This document shows positions 1 to 8,214 of a DNA stretch of 64,000 nucleotides, in pieces. This stretch comes from DATEJJ01 sp039649115 (GTDB taxonomy: Bacteria; Actinomycetota; Actinomycetes; Mycobacteriales; Micromonosporaceae). The notes under the pieces were generated by a model. The model did no database searches. It was not told the origin of the DNA and was given only the letters and a program-made list of their open reading frames with translations. Made by a program: the position numbers and the translations under genes. Position 1 is the stretch's first letter; every line of letters begins with the position of its first letter. The stretch is from NCBI GenBank assembly GCA_039649115.1, contig JBBWZQ010000040.1, positions 1-64,000 of the forward strand, in the 5' to 3' direction.

Positions 1-350
1 GCACCGGCGTCGCCACCAGCTTCGCCATGTTCAACCTGCAGGAGCGCGGCTCGCTGTTCGTGGAGCCGGGCACCGAGGTCTACGAGGGGATGATCGTCGG
101 CGAGAACTCGCGCGCCGACGACATGGATGTCAACATCACCAAGGAGAAGAAGCTCACCAACATGCGCTCGTCGACCGCCGAGGAGTTGGAGCGGCTGGTA
201 CCGCCGCGCCGCCTGTCCCTGGAGCAGGCGCTGGAGTACTGCCGCGAGGACGAGTGCGTGGAGGTCACCGCCAGCGCGGTACGGCTGCGCAAGGTGATCC
301 TGGACCAGACGGAGCGGTACCGCGCCTTCCGCCGGCGCGACCGCTCCTAG
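1..350 (+). CDS. typA: TypA/BipA translational GTPase, C-terminal part (5' end outside window)
   Basis: This is the last 115 residues of the ribosome-associated GTPase TypA (BipA), a paralogue of EF-G that acts in ribosome assembly and stress adaptation. The frame begins at base 3, so the GTPase and EF-G-like domains lie upstream of the window. The family-specific C-terminal domain is unmistakable: 'EPGTEVYEGMIVGEN', then 'DMDVNITKEKKLTNMRSS', then 'LSLEQALEY' and 'REDECVEVT'. The stop is TAG at 348-350, where the family normally ends, so the 3' end is intact. It runs toward the phosphatase gene on the opposite strand with about 30 bp between stops and no clear terminator. Confidence 0.96.
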   Translation, partial: TGVATSFAMFNLQERGSLFVEPGTEVYEGMIVGENSRADDMDVNITKEKKLTNMRSSTAEELERLVPPRRLSLEQALEYCREDECVEVTASAVRLRKVILDQTERYRAFRRRDRS

Positions 351-382
351 CGCGACGCGCGCCATCTGTCTACTGTGGCCGG

Positions 383-1183
383 TCACTCCAGTAACGAGGC
401 GCGCAGGTCCCCGAGTACCTCCCCGGTCAGCCCCAGCCCCTCGCCCAGGTACCCGTCGAACGACCCGTACTCCCGCTTCACCTCGTCGTACGCGGCGTCC
501 AGGTACTCCGGCGCCGCGGCCAGCACCGGCCGGACCGTCGCGGGATCCAGGCCGCGCCTCGCCGTCAGCGCACCGATGACCTTCTCCGTCACCTCCCTGG
601 CGTCCGCGTTCGTGCGCAGGTAGTCCGCGGCGACCGTGGCGCGATCGACGCCGAGCGCGGTGAGCAGCACGGCCGCCAGCCAGCCGGTGCGGTCCTTGCC
701 CGCGCTGCAGTGGAACAGCACGGGCTGCCCGCCGGCCGTCCCGATGCGGCGCACCGCCCGCCCGAAACCGGCGCGGGCCGCGGCCGACGTCACGAACCAC
801 CGGTAGACCCCGGTCATCGCGGCCACCGGGTCGCCGACGTCCGGGCGCTGCGGCACCTGCTGGCCGAGCATCACCGCCGCGACGAACGTGAACACCTCGT
901 CATCCGGGTCGAAGACCGGCAGGTGGGTCGCGGTGAGCCCGGCCGGCAGCCGGTCCGGCGGCGCCAGCGCGATCTCGTTCGGGTGCCGCAGGTCGATGAC
1001 CTCCACGAGCCCGAGCCCGCCCAGCAGCGCCACATCCTGGTCGGTCAGCCGCCCGAGGGCCGGCGCCCGGACCAGCACGCCGGCGCGCACCCGCCGCCCG
1101 TCCGCACCGGTCAGCCCGCCCAGGTCCCGCGCGTTCGGCGCACCGCGCAGCCAGAATCCACCCACGCGGTGCAGGGTAACCAA
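383..1183 (-). CDS. Tyrosine-protein phosphatase (PtpB-like Y_phosphatase3 family)
   Basis: A 266-residue cytoplasmic phosphatase. The catalytic P-loop HCX5R is intact at residues 158-165 ('HCSAGKDRTG', nucleophile Cys159, Arg165). The N-terminal 'RGAPNARDLGGL' and 'VIDLRHPNE' are typical of the actinobacterial PtpB-like family, which dephosphorylates phosphotyrosine proteins or phosphoinositides. The annotated start is a TTG seven bases after the terC stop; an in-frame GTG at 1165 is an alternative, and neither has a convincing ribosome-binding site. The tight spacing suggests co-transcription with, and possibly translational coupling to, the upstream TerC gene. The substrate cannot be read from sequence. 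Confidence 0.88.
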   Translation of the reverse strand: MVTLHRVGGFWLRGAPNARDLGGLTGADGRRVRAGVLVRAPALGRLTDQDVALLGGLGLVEVIDLRHPNEIALAPPDRLPAGLTATHLPVFDPDDEVFTFVAAVMLGQQVPQRPDVGDPVAAMTGVYRWFVTSAAARAGFGRAVRRIGTAGGQPVLFHCSAGKDRTGWLAAVLLTALGVDRATVAADYLRTNADAREVTEKVIGALTARRGLDPATVRPVLAAAPEYLDAAYDEVKREYGSFDGYLGEGLGLTGEVLGDLRASLLE

Positions 1184-1189
1184 GCCGGG

Positions 1190-2185
1190 TCACGGCACCG
1201 GGCTGACCGGCTCCCGCCGGCCCGATGTGGTCAGGCTGGCCAGCGTGGCGATGCCGAGCGTCACGATGATCACCAGAAGTGACACCCAGATCGGGATGTG
1301 CGGCGCCCAGGAGATGGGCCGGCCACCGTTGATGAACGGGAGGTCGTTGTCGTGCAGCGCCTCCAGGATCAGCTTCACGCCGATGAAGCCGAGCACCACG
1401 GCCAACCCCAGGGAGAGGTACGCGAGGCGGTCGAGCAGCCCGCCGAGCAGGAAGTACAACTGGCGCAGGCCCATCAGCGCGAAGACGTTGGCGGTGAAGA
1501 CGAGGTACGCCTCCTCGGTGAGGCCGAAGATCGCCGGGATCGAGTCAAGAGCGAAGATCAGATCAGTGGTACCGAGCGCGATCATGACGATCAGCAGCGG
1601 TGTGACGCGCAACCGGCCATCCACCCGGACGAACAGCCGGCCGCGGTGGTAGTCGCGGGTCACCGGCAGGGCCCGGCGCGACAGGCGGATGAGGCGGTTC
1701 TCGGTGAACTCGGTCTCCTCCGTGCTCCGCTGCCGGGCGAGGTTGACCGCGGTGTACACGAGGAAGGCGCCGAAGAAGTAGAAGACCCAGCCGAACCGGC
1801 TGATCGCGGCCGCACCCGCCGCGATGAAGGCGCCGCGCATCACCAGCGCGAGGACGATCCCGATGAGCAGGGCCTTCTGCTGGAGCGGGCGCGGCACCCG
1901 GAAGCGGGCCATGATGACGACGAAGACGAACAGGTTGTCCACGGACAGGCTGTACTCGGTGAGCCAGCCGGCGAAGAACTCCCCGCCGTAGCGCGGGCCC
2001 GACCACAGCAGCACGCCGAGCCCGAATGCGATGGCCAGGCCGAGGTACAGGGCCACCCAGGCGGCGGACTCGCGGAACCGGGGCTCGTGCAGCCGGCGTC
2101 CGATGATCAGAAGGTCGAGGGTGAGCAGCACAACCAGCGTCACCAGCGTGACGACCCAGACCACGAACGACACGTGCACGGGCAT
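1190..2185 (-). CDS. TerC family integral membrane protein
   Basis: A 331-residue polytopic inner-membrane protein of the TerC/Alx family, linked in several bacteria to manganese export or metal homeostasis. Hydrophobic segments alternate with acidic residues inside membrane helices, including the hallmark 'TEYSLSVDNLFVF' (about residues 75-90) and 'TTDLIFALDSIPAIF', whose conserved Asp residues are thought to bind metal. I chose ATG 2185 over a start 18 bases upstream because GGAGG lies just before it. That Shine-Dalgarno is the 3' arm of a perfect inverted repeat, and the leader looks like a yybP-ykoY riboswitch, so manganese control of translation is the likely regulation. The phosphatase gene follows after 6 bp. 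Confidence 0.92.
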   Translation of the reverse strand: MPVHVSFVVWVVTLVTLVVLLTLDLLIIGRRLHEPRFRESAAWVALYLGLAIAFGLGVLLWSGPRYGGEFFAGWLTEYSLSVDNLFVFVVIMARFRVPRPLQQKALLIGIVLALVMRGAFIAAGAAAISRFGWVFYFFGAFLVYTAVNLARQRSTEETEFTENRLIRLSRRALPVTRDYHRGRLFVRVDGRLRVTPLLIVMIALGTTDLIFALDSIPAIFGLTEEAYLVFTANVFALMGLRQLYFLLGGLLDRLAYLSLGLAVVLGFIGVKLILEALHDNDLPFINGGRPISWAPHIPIWVSLLVIIVTLGIATLASLTTSGRREPVSPVP

Positions 2186-2358
2186 GACCTCCGGAAGACA
2201 CAACGTGACTCCGGAGGTCTCCTCCGCCGCCGGGCAGAGCCCGACGACCGACGGCGCCGGGCGACCCGCCCGCCCCGCGCGGCACCCTGCGGTGCCGTGC
2301 GACGCCGACGCGCCAGCCGTGCTGACGACACCGTCGCGAGGGAGTACTCCCCTCCTTG
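2186..2358 (-). promoter_or_regulatory. Probable yybP-ykoY manganese riboswitch upstream of terC
   Basis: Read on the minus strand, the leader starts with AAGGAGGGGAGTACTCCC (2357-2340), matching the conserved 5' GGGGAGUA element of yybP-ykoY RNAs. It ends with GGAGGAGACCTCCGGA (about 2225-2210), matching the conserved 3' GAGACCU element. GACCTCCGGA (2219-2210) is a perfect 10-base complement of TCCGGAGGTC (2195-2186), which contains the terC Shine-Dalgarno directly before ATG 2185. The same CCTCC could instead pair with the 5' GGAGG to close the aptamer, freeing the ribosome-binding site: a standard translational ON switch. yybP-ykoY RNAs bind Mn2+ and commonly precede TerC/Alx genes. Class assignment is from recognised motifs, not a covariance search. 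Confidence 0.82.
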
Positions 2359-2585
2359 CCGACGCAATTCTGCCTGATCGTCTCCGCCGTGACGAGCCGG
2401 GGTGGCCGGCAACACGCCGCCGCCCCGCGCCACCTGTGCCAAATGATCACCCCAACGGGGCAGCCAGACTCCACCGCCACCACCCACGCCCCGGCCCCCG
2501 CCAGCACCTCGCGCGGCCGGCCAGCCAGCCGGGAGCGGGCACCCCTGACACGGTAGGAATCCGGCCGCATGGCAGGCTGCCGGAC

Positions 2586-2873
2586 ATGGTGCTGGAGGTT
2601 GCCCTGATCGACGTGCTGGCCGGTCAGGAGGAGCAGTTCGCGGCCGCCTACGGCAAGGCGCGCGAGGTCCTGGTGAGCACGCCGGGCTGCCGCTCGGCGC
2701 GGATGACCCGCGGTGTCGAGTCGCCGTCGCGTTTCGTGCTGCTGGTCGAGTGGGACTCGGTCGAGGCGCACCTGGAGAACTTCCGGGCCACCGAGCGGTT
2801 CACCGCGTGGCGCGGTCTGATCGGCCCGCACTTCGACGGCGCGCCGCGCGTCGAGCACTTCACCGACGTGTAG
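2586..2873 (+). CDS. Antibiotic biosynthesis monooxygenase (ABM) domain protein
   Basis: A 95-residue single-domain protein of the ABM dimeric alpha/beta-barrel fold. Markers are 'MVLEVALIDVLAGQEEQF' at the N-terminus, 'VSTPGCRSARM' in the middle and 'SRFVLLVEWDSVEAH' followed by 'ENFRATERFTAWRGLIGPHF'. Members are cofactor-independent oxygenases, haem-degrading enzymes or simple stress proteins; the substrate is not predictable here. The reading frame stays open upstream, but ATG 2586 fits the usual family start. Its last 14 bases overlap the 3' end of the convergent phosphatidyltransferase gene. Confidence 0.85.
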   Translation: MVLEVALIDVLAGQEEQFAAAYGKAREVLVSTPGCRSARMTRGVESPSRFVLLVEWDSVEAHLENFRATERFTAWRGLIGPHFDGAPRVEHFTDV

Positions 2874-3453
2874 CCAGCGGCGCCAGGCGGCCGACGGCGA
2901 CCAGCGAGGCGACCTTCACGATCGTCACCGCGATGCCCAGCGCGGCCGGGTAGAGCGGCGAGCCGGTCACCAGGATGAGGACGACCAGGCCTCCCGTGTT
3001 GACCGCCTTGGCCGGTGGCGACCAGTTCCACCGGTACACGCCGCGGTGGACCAGGCCGAAGTAGTTGGGACTGAGCAGCGGCCAGCGCAGGAACGAGAGG
3101 CTGAGCAGGCAGTCCAGCACCATGAACTGGAACAGGAAGATGGCGAGCGGGGCCGCCATGTCGTGGCGCAGCACCAGCAGCGCGCACGCGCACAGGCAAC
3201 AGCACGCCCGGTCGGCGAGGATGTCCAGGACGGCACCGGTGCGGGTCTCCTGCCGCAGCGCGCGGGCCAGCACCCCGTCGAGGACGTCGCCGATCCAGTA
3301 GCAGAGGTAGGCGGCCACCAGCAGCGGAGCGCTGGCCGCCACGATGGCCGGCACCGCCAGGGCGACCGCGGCAGCGGTCCGCACGAGCGTGACCGCGTTG
3401 GGCACGTTGACGACCGGTGGCTCCGGACCCGCGGACCAGCCCCTGGCCGCCAC
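2860..3453 (-). CDS. CDP-alcohol phosphatidyltransferase family protein
   Basis: A 197-residue membrane protein with about six hydrophobic segments. The catalytic signature D-x2-D-G-x2-A-R-x8-G-x3-D-x3-D is complete, beginning 'DVLDGVLAR' and ending 'GAVLDILADRA'. These enzymes replace the CMP of a CDP-activated lipid or alcohol with another alcohol to make phospholipids. The acceptor (glycerol phosphate, inositol phosphate, serine or other) cannot be read. Start is GTG 3453, 13 bp after the stop of the DUF262 gene, so the two are probably co-transcribed although functionally unrelated. The 3' end overlaps the ABM gene by 14 bp. Confidence 0.87.
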   Translation of the reverse strand: MAARGWSAGPEPPVVNVPNAVTLVRTAAAVALAVPAIVAASAPLLVAAYLCYWIGDVLDGVLARALRQETRTGAVLDILADRACCCLCACALLVLRHDMAAPLAIFLFQFMVLDCLLSLSFLRWPLLSPNYFGLVHRGVYRWNWSPPAKAVNTGGLVVLILVTGSPLYPAALGIAVTIVKVASLVAVGRLAPLATRR

Positions 3454-3466
3454 GGTCGTCGGCCTG

Positions 3467-5593
3467 CTATTCGACGTCGGCCGGCGCTCCCTCCCGCGTC
3501 AGGTACGCCTTGCGGAGGTCGCTCAGCCTCACCCGGGTGCCGTCGGCCGCGACGGTCGACCAGAACGTCCACCCGTTCCACGAGCGCTTCTGCAGCACCA
3601 TGGTCGCGGCCCGGGACACCGAGGCGAACTCGTGGTCGGCCGCCACCCGGATGCGGCCGCGGTCGGTCAGCTCGGCCTGGTACTCGCGGCCCAGGTGCTC
3701 GCCCACCAGCGGGCCAGGGCGCAGCAGCCCCGCCTCGATGAGGGCCAGCGGGGTGACGTCGAAGTACGCCCGGCTGCGGCGCGGCTTCGCCGACGGCGGT
3801 ACCGGCCCGATCCCGTACCCGGCGGGATCCCAGATCAGCTCGAACAGCCGCCGGTACACCTCCTGCCGTCCGTCGATCGCGGCCTCGTCGAAGTCCAGCC
3901 GCACCGGCGCGAACGGTACCGCGTGCCGCTCCATGAGCTCGGCGAGCGCGGCGTTGTCGTCGTACCAGCCGGCGTGCAGCGAGCGGGCGAGCAGGTTCTC
4001 CGCCTTGTAATGCTCCAGCTTGCGCAGGTAGCTCATGCCCGCGTACCCGGTGGCCACGTCGGCCGGCAGGAGCAGCAGCGCGCCGAACCGGTCGCGCAGC
4101 TCGTGGAAGCGGCGCGGCGGCAGCTCCGGGCGCAGGTCGGGCCGATTGGCCAGGACGTGCTCCACCTCGTACCGGCCCGCGGTCGCGTACGTCGCGAACG
4201 TGTGCGGCAGCCCGTACTGCTGCTCCACCCAGGCGGTCATGCGGGCGAGCAGGTATCGGACGTGTGCCCGGTTGCGCTGGTGCACCCCGAAGGTCGCGAA
4301 GGACTCGAACGGGTCGTCGGTGCCGACCAGCTCCTCGCCCAGCCGGGGTGCGAGCTTGTCCGGCTGCATCCCGCGCACCTCGCGCGCCAGCGCGAACATC
4401 CGGCTCTGGACGGTCGGGTAACGGAAGTCGGTTCCGGTGATCATGCAACGGGCGACGAAGATGTCGAGGGCCCCGGCGATCATTTTCGCCTTGGCCCGGA
4501 ACGCCTCGTCGTCGTCGTCGGGGTGCAGCGCCGCGAGGATCAGCGGGTACTGCAGCGTCATGTTGTTGTACGCGTTGTAGTACACCGGCTCCACGCCATC
4601 GGTCAGGGTACGGCCCGCGCGCAGCAGCTCCGCGTGGCGTGCCCCGAGCCGGTCGAAGTCGCGCAGCACCAGATCCCGGAAGTCGGCCGGCTCGTGCAGT
4701 CCCATGAGCGTCCGGCCCTGGTCGCTCACCCACTGGTGGACGGCGGTCCCGATGGCCTCGTCGTCGGTCGCGTCCTGCGCGTGCTTGGCGCGCAGCCAAC
4801 TTTTCACGAAGCCGGCCGCACCGTTGCGCTCCAGCTCGTCCAGGGCGGCGACCCGCCGGCGCCAGACGTCGTCGACCGCCGCGGCGTCGGCGCCGGCCAG
4901 CCCCCGGTTGACGAAGCTGCGGAGCAGGTCGAGGCTGGTCAGCCGGTTGCCGCGGTCGCTGGTTGACTCGAAGATCTCCAGCGCGAGCCGCGGTGCGGTC
5001 TCCACCTCGATGAGCACGACGCGGTGCAGCAGCCAGTCGACGAGGTACGGCAGCTGCTCGTCGAGCAGGTCGTCCGGGAAGACGTTCTCCACATCCTGGT
5101 AGCGGTCGAGCAGGATCTGGTCGAACGCGCCCAGGTCCGGCGGCATCGGCGTGCCGTGCAGCAGCGCCCACAGCGCCTGGTCGCCCTCGGTCACCTGGAG
5201 GTTGAACGACTCCTCGTCGAAGCGCCGGGAGCAGATCAGCGGCACCACGCTGGTGACGTCGATGCGCCCCTCCTGCGCCCGGTGCAGGTAGATGAGCAGC
5301 AGGGTCAGGCTGGTCAGCCGCTGCAGACCGTCGACAAGATAGGAGGCGCCGTCCCGGCGGCAGGTGACCACCGAGCCGAGGAAGTACGGGCGGTACCGCT
5401 GGACGTCGCGCCGCTCGTGCTCCGGCCGCCACTGCTCCCGGAACCGGGTCGTCAGATCGTTGACCAGATCCTCGACGTTCCGCGTCGACCAGGAGTACTC
5501 GCGTTGATAGGCGTCAATGCGGAACCGGCGCCCGGTGAACAGCTGCCGGACCGTCCAGGTGTGCCCGACGATCTCAAGGGGATCGATGGTCAA
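3467..5593 (-). CDS. GmrSD-like DUF262/DUF1524 protein with C-terminal RAMA-like domain
   Basis: A 708-residue single-chain protein resembling type IV (modification-dependent) restriction factors. DUF262 (GmrS-like, about residues 10-240) shows 'IDAYQREYSW' (27-36), 'YLVDGLQRLTSLTLLL' (85-100, the DGQQR nucleotide motif with one Q replaced by L) and 'FESTSDRGNRLTSLDLL'. The DUF1524-like segment shows 'YEVEHVLAN' (475-483), but the following 'GNL' is 'GAL' (504-506), so the nuclease site may be altered. Residues 613-697 resemble the RAMA domain, with 'RIRVAADHEFASVSRAA' and 'NGWTFW' (673-678) and then 'RVRLSDLR'; RAMA is associated with DNA methylation enzymes and proposed to read modified bases. 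No methyltransferase or other defence gene is adjacent. Start ATG 5593. Confidence 0.85.
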   Translation of the reverse strand: MTIDPLEIVGHTWTVRQLFTGRRFRIDAYQREYSWSTRNVEDLVNDLTTRFREQWRPEHERRDVQRYRPYFLGSVVTCRRDGASYLVDGLQRLTSLTLLLIYLHRAQEGRIDVTSVVPLICSRRFDEESFNLQVTEGDQALWALLHGTPMPPDLGAFDQILLDRYQDVENVFPDDLLDEQLPYLVDWLLHRVVLIEVETAPRLALEIFESTSDRGNRLTSLDLLRSFVNRGLAGADAAAVDDVWRRRVAALDELERNGAAGFVKSWLRAKHAQDATDDEAIGTAVHQWVSDQGRTLMGLHEPADFRDLVLRDFDRLGARHAELLRAGRTLTDGVEPVYYNAYNNMTLQYPLILAALHPDDDDEAFRAKAKMIAGALDIFVARCMITGTDFRYPTVQSRMFALAREVRGMQPDKLAPRLGEELVGTDDPFESFATFGVHQRNRAHVRYLLARMTAWVEQQYGLPHTFATYATAGRYEVEHVLANRPDLRPELPPRRFHELRDRFGALLLLPADVATGYAGMSYLRKLEHYKAENLLARSLHAGWYDDNAALAELMERHAVPFAPVRLDFDEAAIDGRQEVYRRLFELIWDPAGYGIGPVPPSAKPRRSRAYFDVTPLALIEAGLLRPGPLVGEHLGREYQAELTDRGRIRVAADHEFASVSRAATMVLQKRSWNGWTFWSTVAADGTRVRLSDLRKAYLTREGAPADVE

Positions 5594-5771
5594 GGCTTCC
5601 CTCCGTGGCTCGACTTGAGATCGTACCCACGTGAGCCCGCCTCGGCTCTACCCCCGATTGGCCCGGACCTCCGGCACAGTTCGCGGAGACCGGCACGATT
5701 TCGCGCTGCGTGTCGGCGCGGCTACCTGACGCCGTCGAGGAATGTCAAACGCGCGTTGCGTGCCCGGCGTC

Positions 5772-7871
5772 CTAGCGCACGCCGGCCACGTCCATGGCGC
5801 GCAGCTCCTTCTTCAGTTCGGCGATCTCGTCCCGGATCCGGGCGGCCAGCTCGAACTGCAACTCGCGGGCGGCGGCCAGCATCTGATCGTTGAGGTCCTG
5901 GATCAGCTGGGCCAGATCTGCCCGGGCCATCCCCACCCGCGAGGTCGTCGTCGCGCGACCCCGGCTGCGCGTCTCCGGCACCGGCCCCTTGCCCCGCGAC
6001 ATCTGCCGGCCACCGCCGCCGACCATCGCGTCGTTCTCCTCGGCCTCCCGGTAGATGTCGTCGAGCAGGTCGTGGATCTTCTTGCGCAGCGGCTGCGGAT
6101 CGACCCCGTGCGCCTCGTTGTACGCGACCTGCTTGGCTCGCCGGCGGTTGGTCTCCTCGATCGCGTTGGCCATCGACGGCGTCCTCTTGTCCGCGTACAT
6201 GTGGACCTCGCCGGAGACGTGCCGGGCGGCCCGGCCGATCGTCTGCACCAGCGACGTCCCGCTGCGCAGGAAGCCCTCCTTGTCGGCGTCGAGGATCGCG
6301 ACCAGGCTCACCTCGGGCAGGTCGAGCCCCTCCCGCAGCAGGTTGATGCCGACGAGCACGTCGTAGTCGCCCTTGCGCAGCTCGCGCAGCAACTCCACGC
6401 GGCGCAGCGTGTCCACTTCGGAGTGCAGGTAGCGTACCCGGATGCCGTGCTCCAGGAGGTAGTCGGTGAGGTCCTCGGCCATCTTCTTGGTCAGCGTCGT
6501 GACGAGTACCCGCTCGTCCCGCTCGGACCGGACCCGGATCTCGTGCATCAGGTCGTCGATCTGCCCCTTGGTCGGCTTGACCACCACCTGCGGGTCGACC
6601 AGCCCGGTCGGCCGGATCACCTGCTCGACGACGTCGCCATCGGTGTGCCGCAGCTCCCACGGTCCGGGCGTGGCCGACAGGTAGACCACCTGGCCCACCC
6701 GCTCCAGGAACTCGTCGAAGCGCAGCGGCCGGTTGTCGCGCGCCGAGGGCAGCCGGAAGCCGTGGTCCACCAGCATCCGCTTGCGGGACGCGTCGCCCTC
6801 GTACATGCCGCCGATCTGCGGCACGGTGTTGTGCGACTCGTCGATCACCGTCATGAAGTCGTCGGGGAAGTAGTCCAGCAGGCAGTGCGGCGGCTCGCCC
6901 GGAACCCGGCCGTCGATGTGCATCGAGTAGTTCTCGATGCCGGAGCAGAAGCCCACCTGGCGCATCATCTCGATGTCGTAGGTCGTGCGCATCCGCAGCC
7001 GCTGCGCCTCCAACAGCTTGCCCTGCCCCTCCAGCTCGGCCAGCCGCTGCTCGAGCTCGGCCTCGATGTCGCCGATGGCCCGCTCCATCCGCTCCCGCCC
7101 GGTCGCGTAGTGGCTGGCCGGGAAGATCATGAATTCGTCCACCTCGCGGACCACGTCGCCGGTCAGCGGGTGCAGGTAGTACAGCTTCTCGACCTCGTCG
7201 CCGAAGTACTCGATGCGCAGCGCCAGCTCCTCGTAGGCCGGGATGATCTCCAGGGTGTCGCCGCGCACCCGGAACGTGCCGCGCTGGAATGCCATGTCGT
7301 TGCGCGTGTACTGGATGTCGACCAGCCGGCGCAGCAGCCGGTCGCGCTCCAGCTCCTCGCCGACCGTCACCCGCACCGACTGGTCCAGGTATTCCTGCGG
7401 GGTGCCCAGGCCGTAGATGGCGCTCACCGTGGCCACCACGATCACGTCCCGCCGGGTCAGCAGCGACATCGTCGCCGAGTGCCGCAGCCGCTCCACCTCC
7501 TCGTTGACCGACGAGTCCTTCTCGATGTAGGTGTCGGTCTGCGGGATGTAGGCCTCGGGCTGGTAGTAGTCGTAGTAGCTGACGAAGTACTCGACGGCGT
7601 TGCGCGGCAACAGTTCCCGGAACTCCTTGGCCAGCTGGGCGGCGAGCGTCTTGTTGGGCGCGAGCACCAGCGTGGGCCGCTGCACCCGCTCCACCAGCCA
7701 GGCGGTCGTCGCGCTCTTGCCGGTGCCGGTCGCGCCCAGCAGCACCGCGTGCCGGTCGCCCCGCCGCACCCGCCGTTCAAGCTCGTCGATGGCGGTCGGC
7801 TGGTCACCGGACGGCTGGTACTCACTGATCACCTCGAAGCGACCATCGAGGCGCGGGATGTCCAGCGGCAT
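5772..7871 (-). CDS. uvrB: Excinuclease ABC subunit UvrB
   Basis: A 699-residue damage-recognition helicase of nucleotide excision repair, which receives DNA from UvrA and positions UvrC. Seen: 'YQPSGDQPTAIDEL', Walker A 'GATGTGKS', the strand-separating beta-hairpin 'YYDYYQPEAYIPQTDTYIEK', the DEAD-like 'VIDESH', helicase motif 'TLTKKMAEDLTDYL', 'QTIGRAARH', and the C-terminal UVR (UvrC-binding) helix 'LQFELAARIRDEI'. I chose ATG 7871 because GAGGAAGAC precedes it and 'MPLDIPRLDGRF' is the usual N-terminus; the open frame continues further upstream. No LexA-type box was seen upstream. The gene stands alone between a DUF262 gene and a divergent gene. Confidence 0.97.
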   Translation of the reverse strand: MPLDIPRLDGRFEVISEYQPSGDQPTAIDELERRVRRGDRHAVLLGATGTGKSATTAWLVERVQRPTLVLAPNKTLAAQLAKEFRELLPRNAVEYFVSYYDYYQPEAYIPQTDTYIEKDSSVNEEVERLRHSATMSLLTRRDVIVVATVSAIYGLGTPQEYLDQSVRVTVGEELERDRLLRRLVDIQYTRNDMAFQRGTFRVRGDTLEIIPAYEELALRIEYFGDEVEKLYYLHPLTGDVVREVDEFMIFPASHYATGRERMERAIGDIEAELEQRLAELEGQGKLLEAQRLRMRTTYDIEMMRQVGFCSGIENYSMHIDGRVPGEPPHCLLDYFPDDFMTVIDESHNTVPQIGGMYEGDASRKRMLVDHGFRLPSARDNRPLRFDEFLERVGQVVYLSATPGPWELRHTDGDVVEQVIRPTGLVDPQVVVKPTKGQIDDLMHEIRVRSERDERVLVTTLTKKMAEDLTDYLLEHGIRVRYLHSEVDTLRRVELLRELRKGDYDVLVGINLLREGLDLPEVSLVAILDADKEGFLRSGTSLVQTIGRAARHVSGEVHMYADKRTPSMANAIEETNRRRAKQVAYNEAHGVDPQPLRKKIHDLLDDIYREAEENDAMVGGGGRQMSRGKGPVPETRSRGRATTTSRVGMARADLAQLIQDLNDQMLAAARELQFELAARIRDEIAELKKELRAMDVAGVR

Positions 7872-8214
7872 GTCTTCCTCCACAGCTGTTGCGCGGATCC
7901 GCGAGGCGGGGCCGGTATTGAGCCAACCTACGCCGCGGGTCTGACATTCCTGGGCCTCGCGGACGCAGCACACCATGTGCACGATCCGCTCCAGTATTGC
8001 GATTGTGTGTCCGATCTCACCGCGATACGGTCGTTGCGTGGGCCGCTCGCGGCGGCCGACCGGCAGCACGACCGGACCTCCACACCGGCCGGTCTCGCCC
8101 GGCGTGAGTCAGCAGCCTCGGCATTTTCGCCGATGAGCGCACTCGCGGTCGCGCATCTGGCGCAGACCGGTCGCCGCGAGCGTCCTTACGCGACTGCCAC
8201 CCGTCCCGACCGCA
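7872..8214. other. Divergent intergenic region between uvrB and the duplicated envelope protein
   Basis: About 340 bp (420 bp if the downstream gene starts at 8290) without a supported gene. It must contain the uvrB promoter, but I see no consensus -35/-10 pair and no TCGAAC-N4-GTTCGA SOS box on either strand. Short open frames here have no ribosome-binding sites and look like GC-driven noise. Confidence 0.5.

Noticed and set aside
7872..8214. SOS (LexA) box upstream of uvrB
   Set aside because: No TCGAAC-N4-GTTCGA or close variant seen on either strand.
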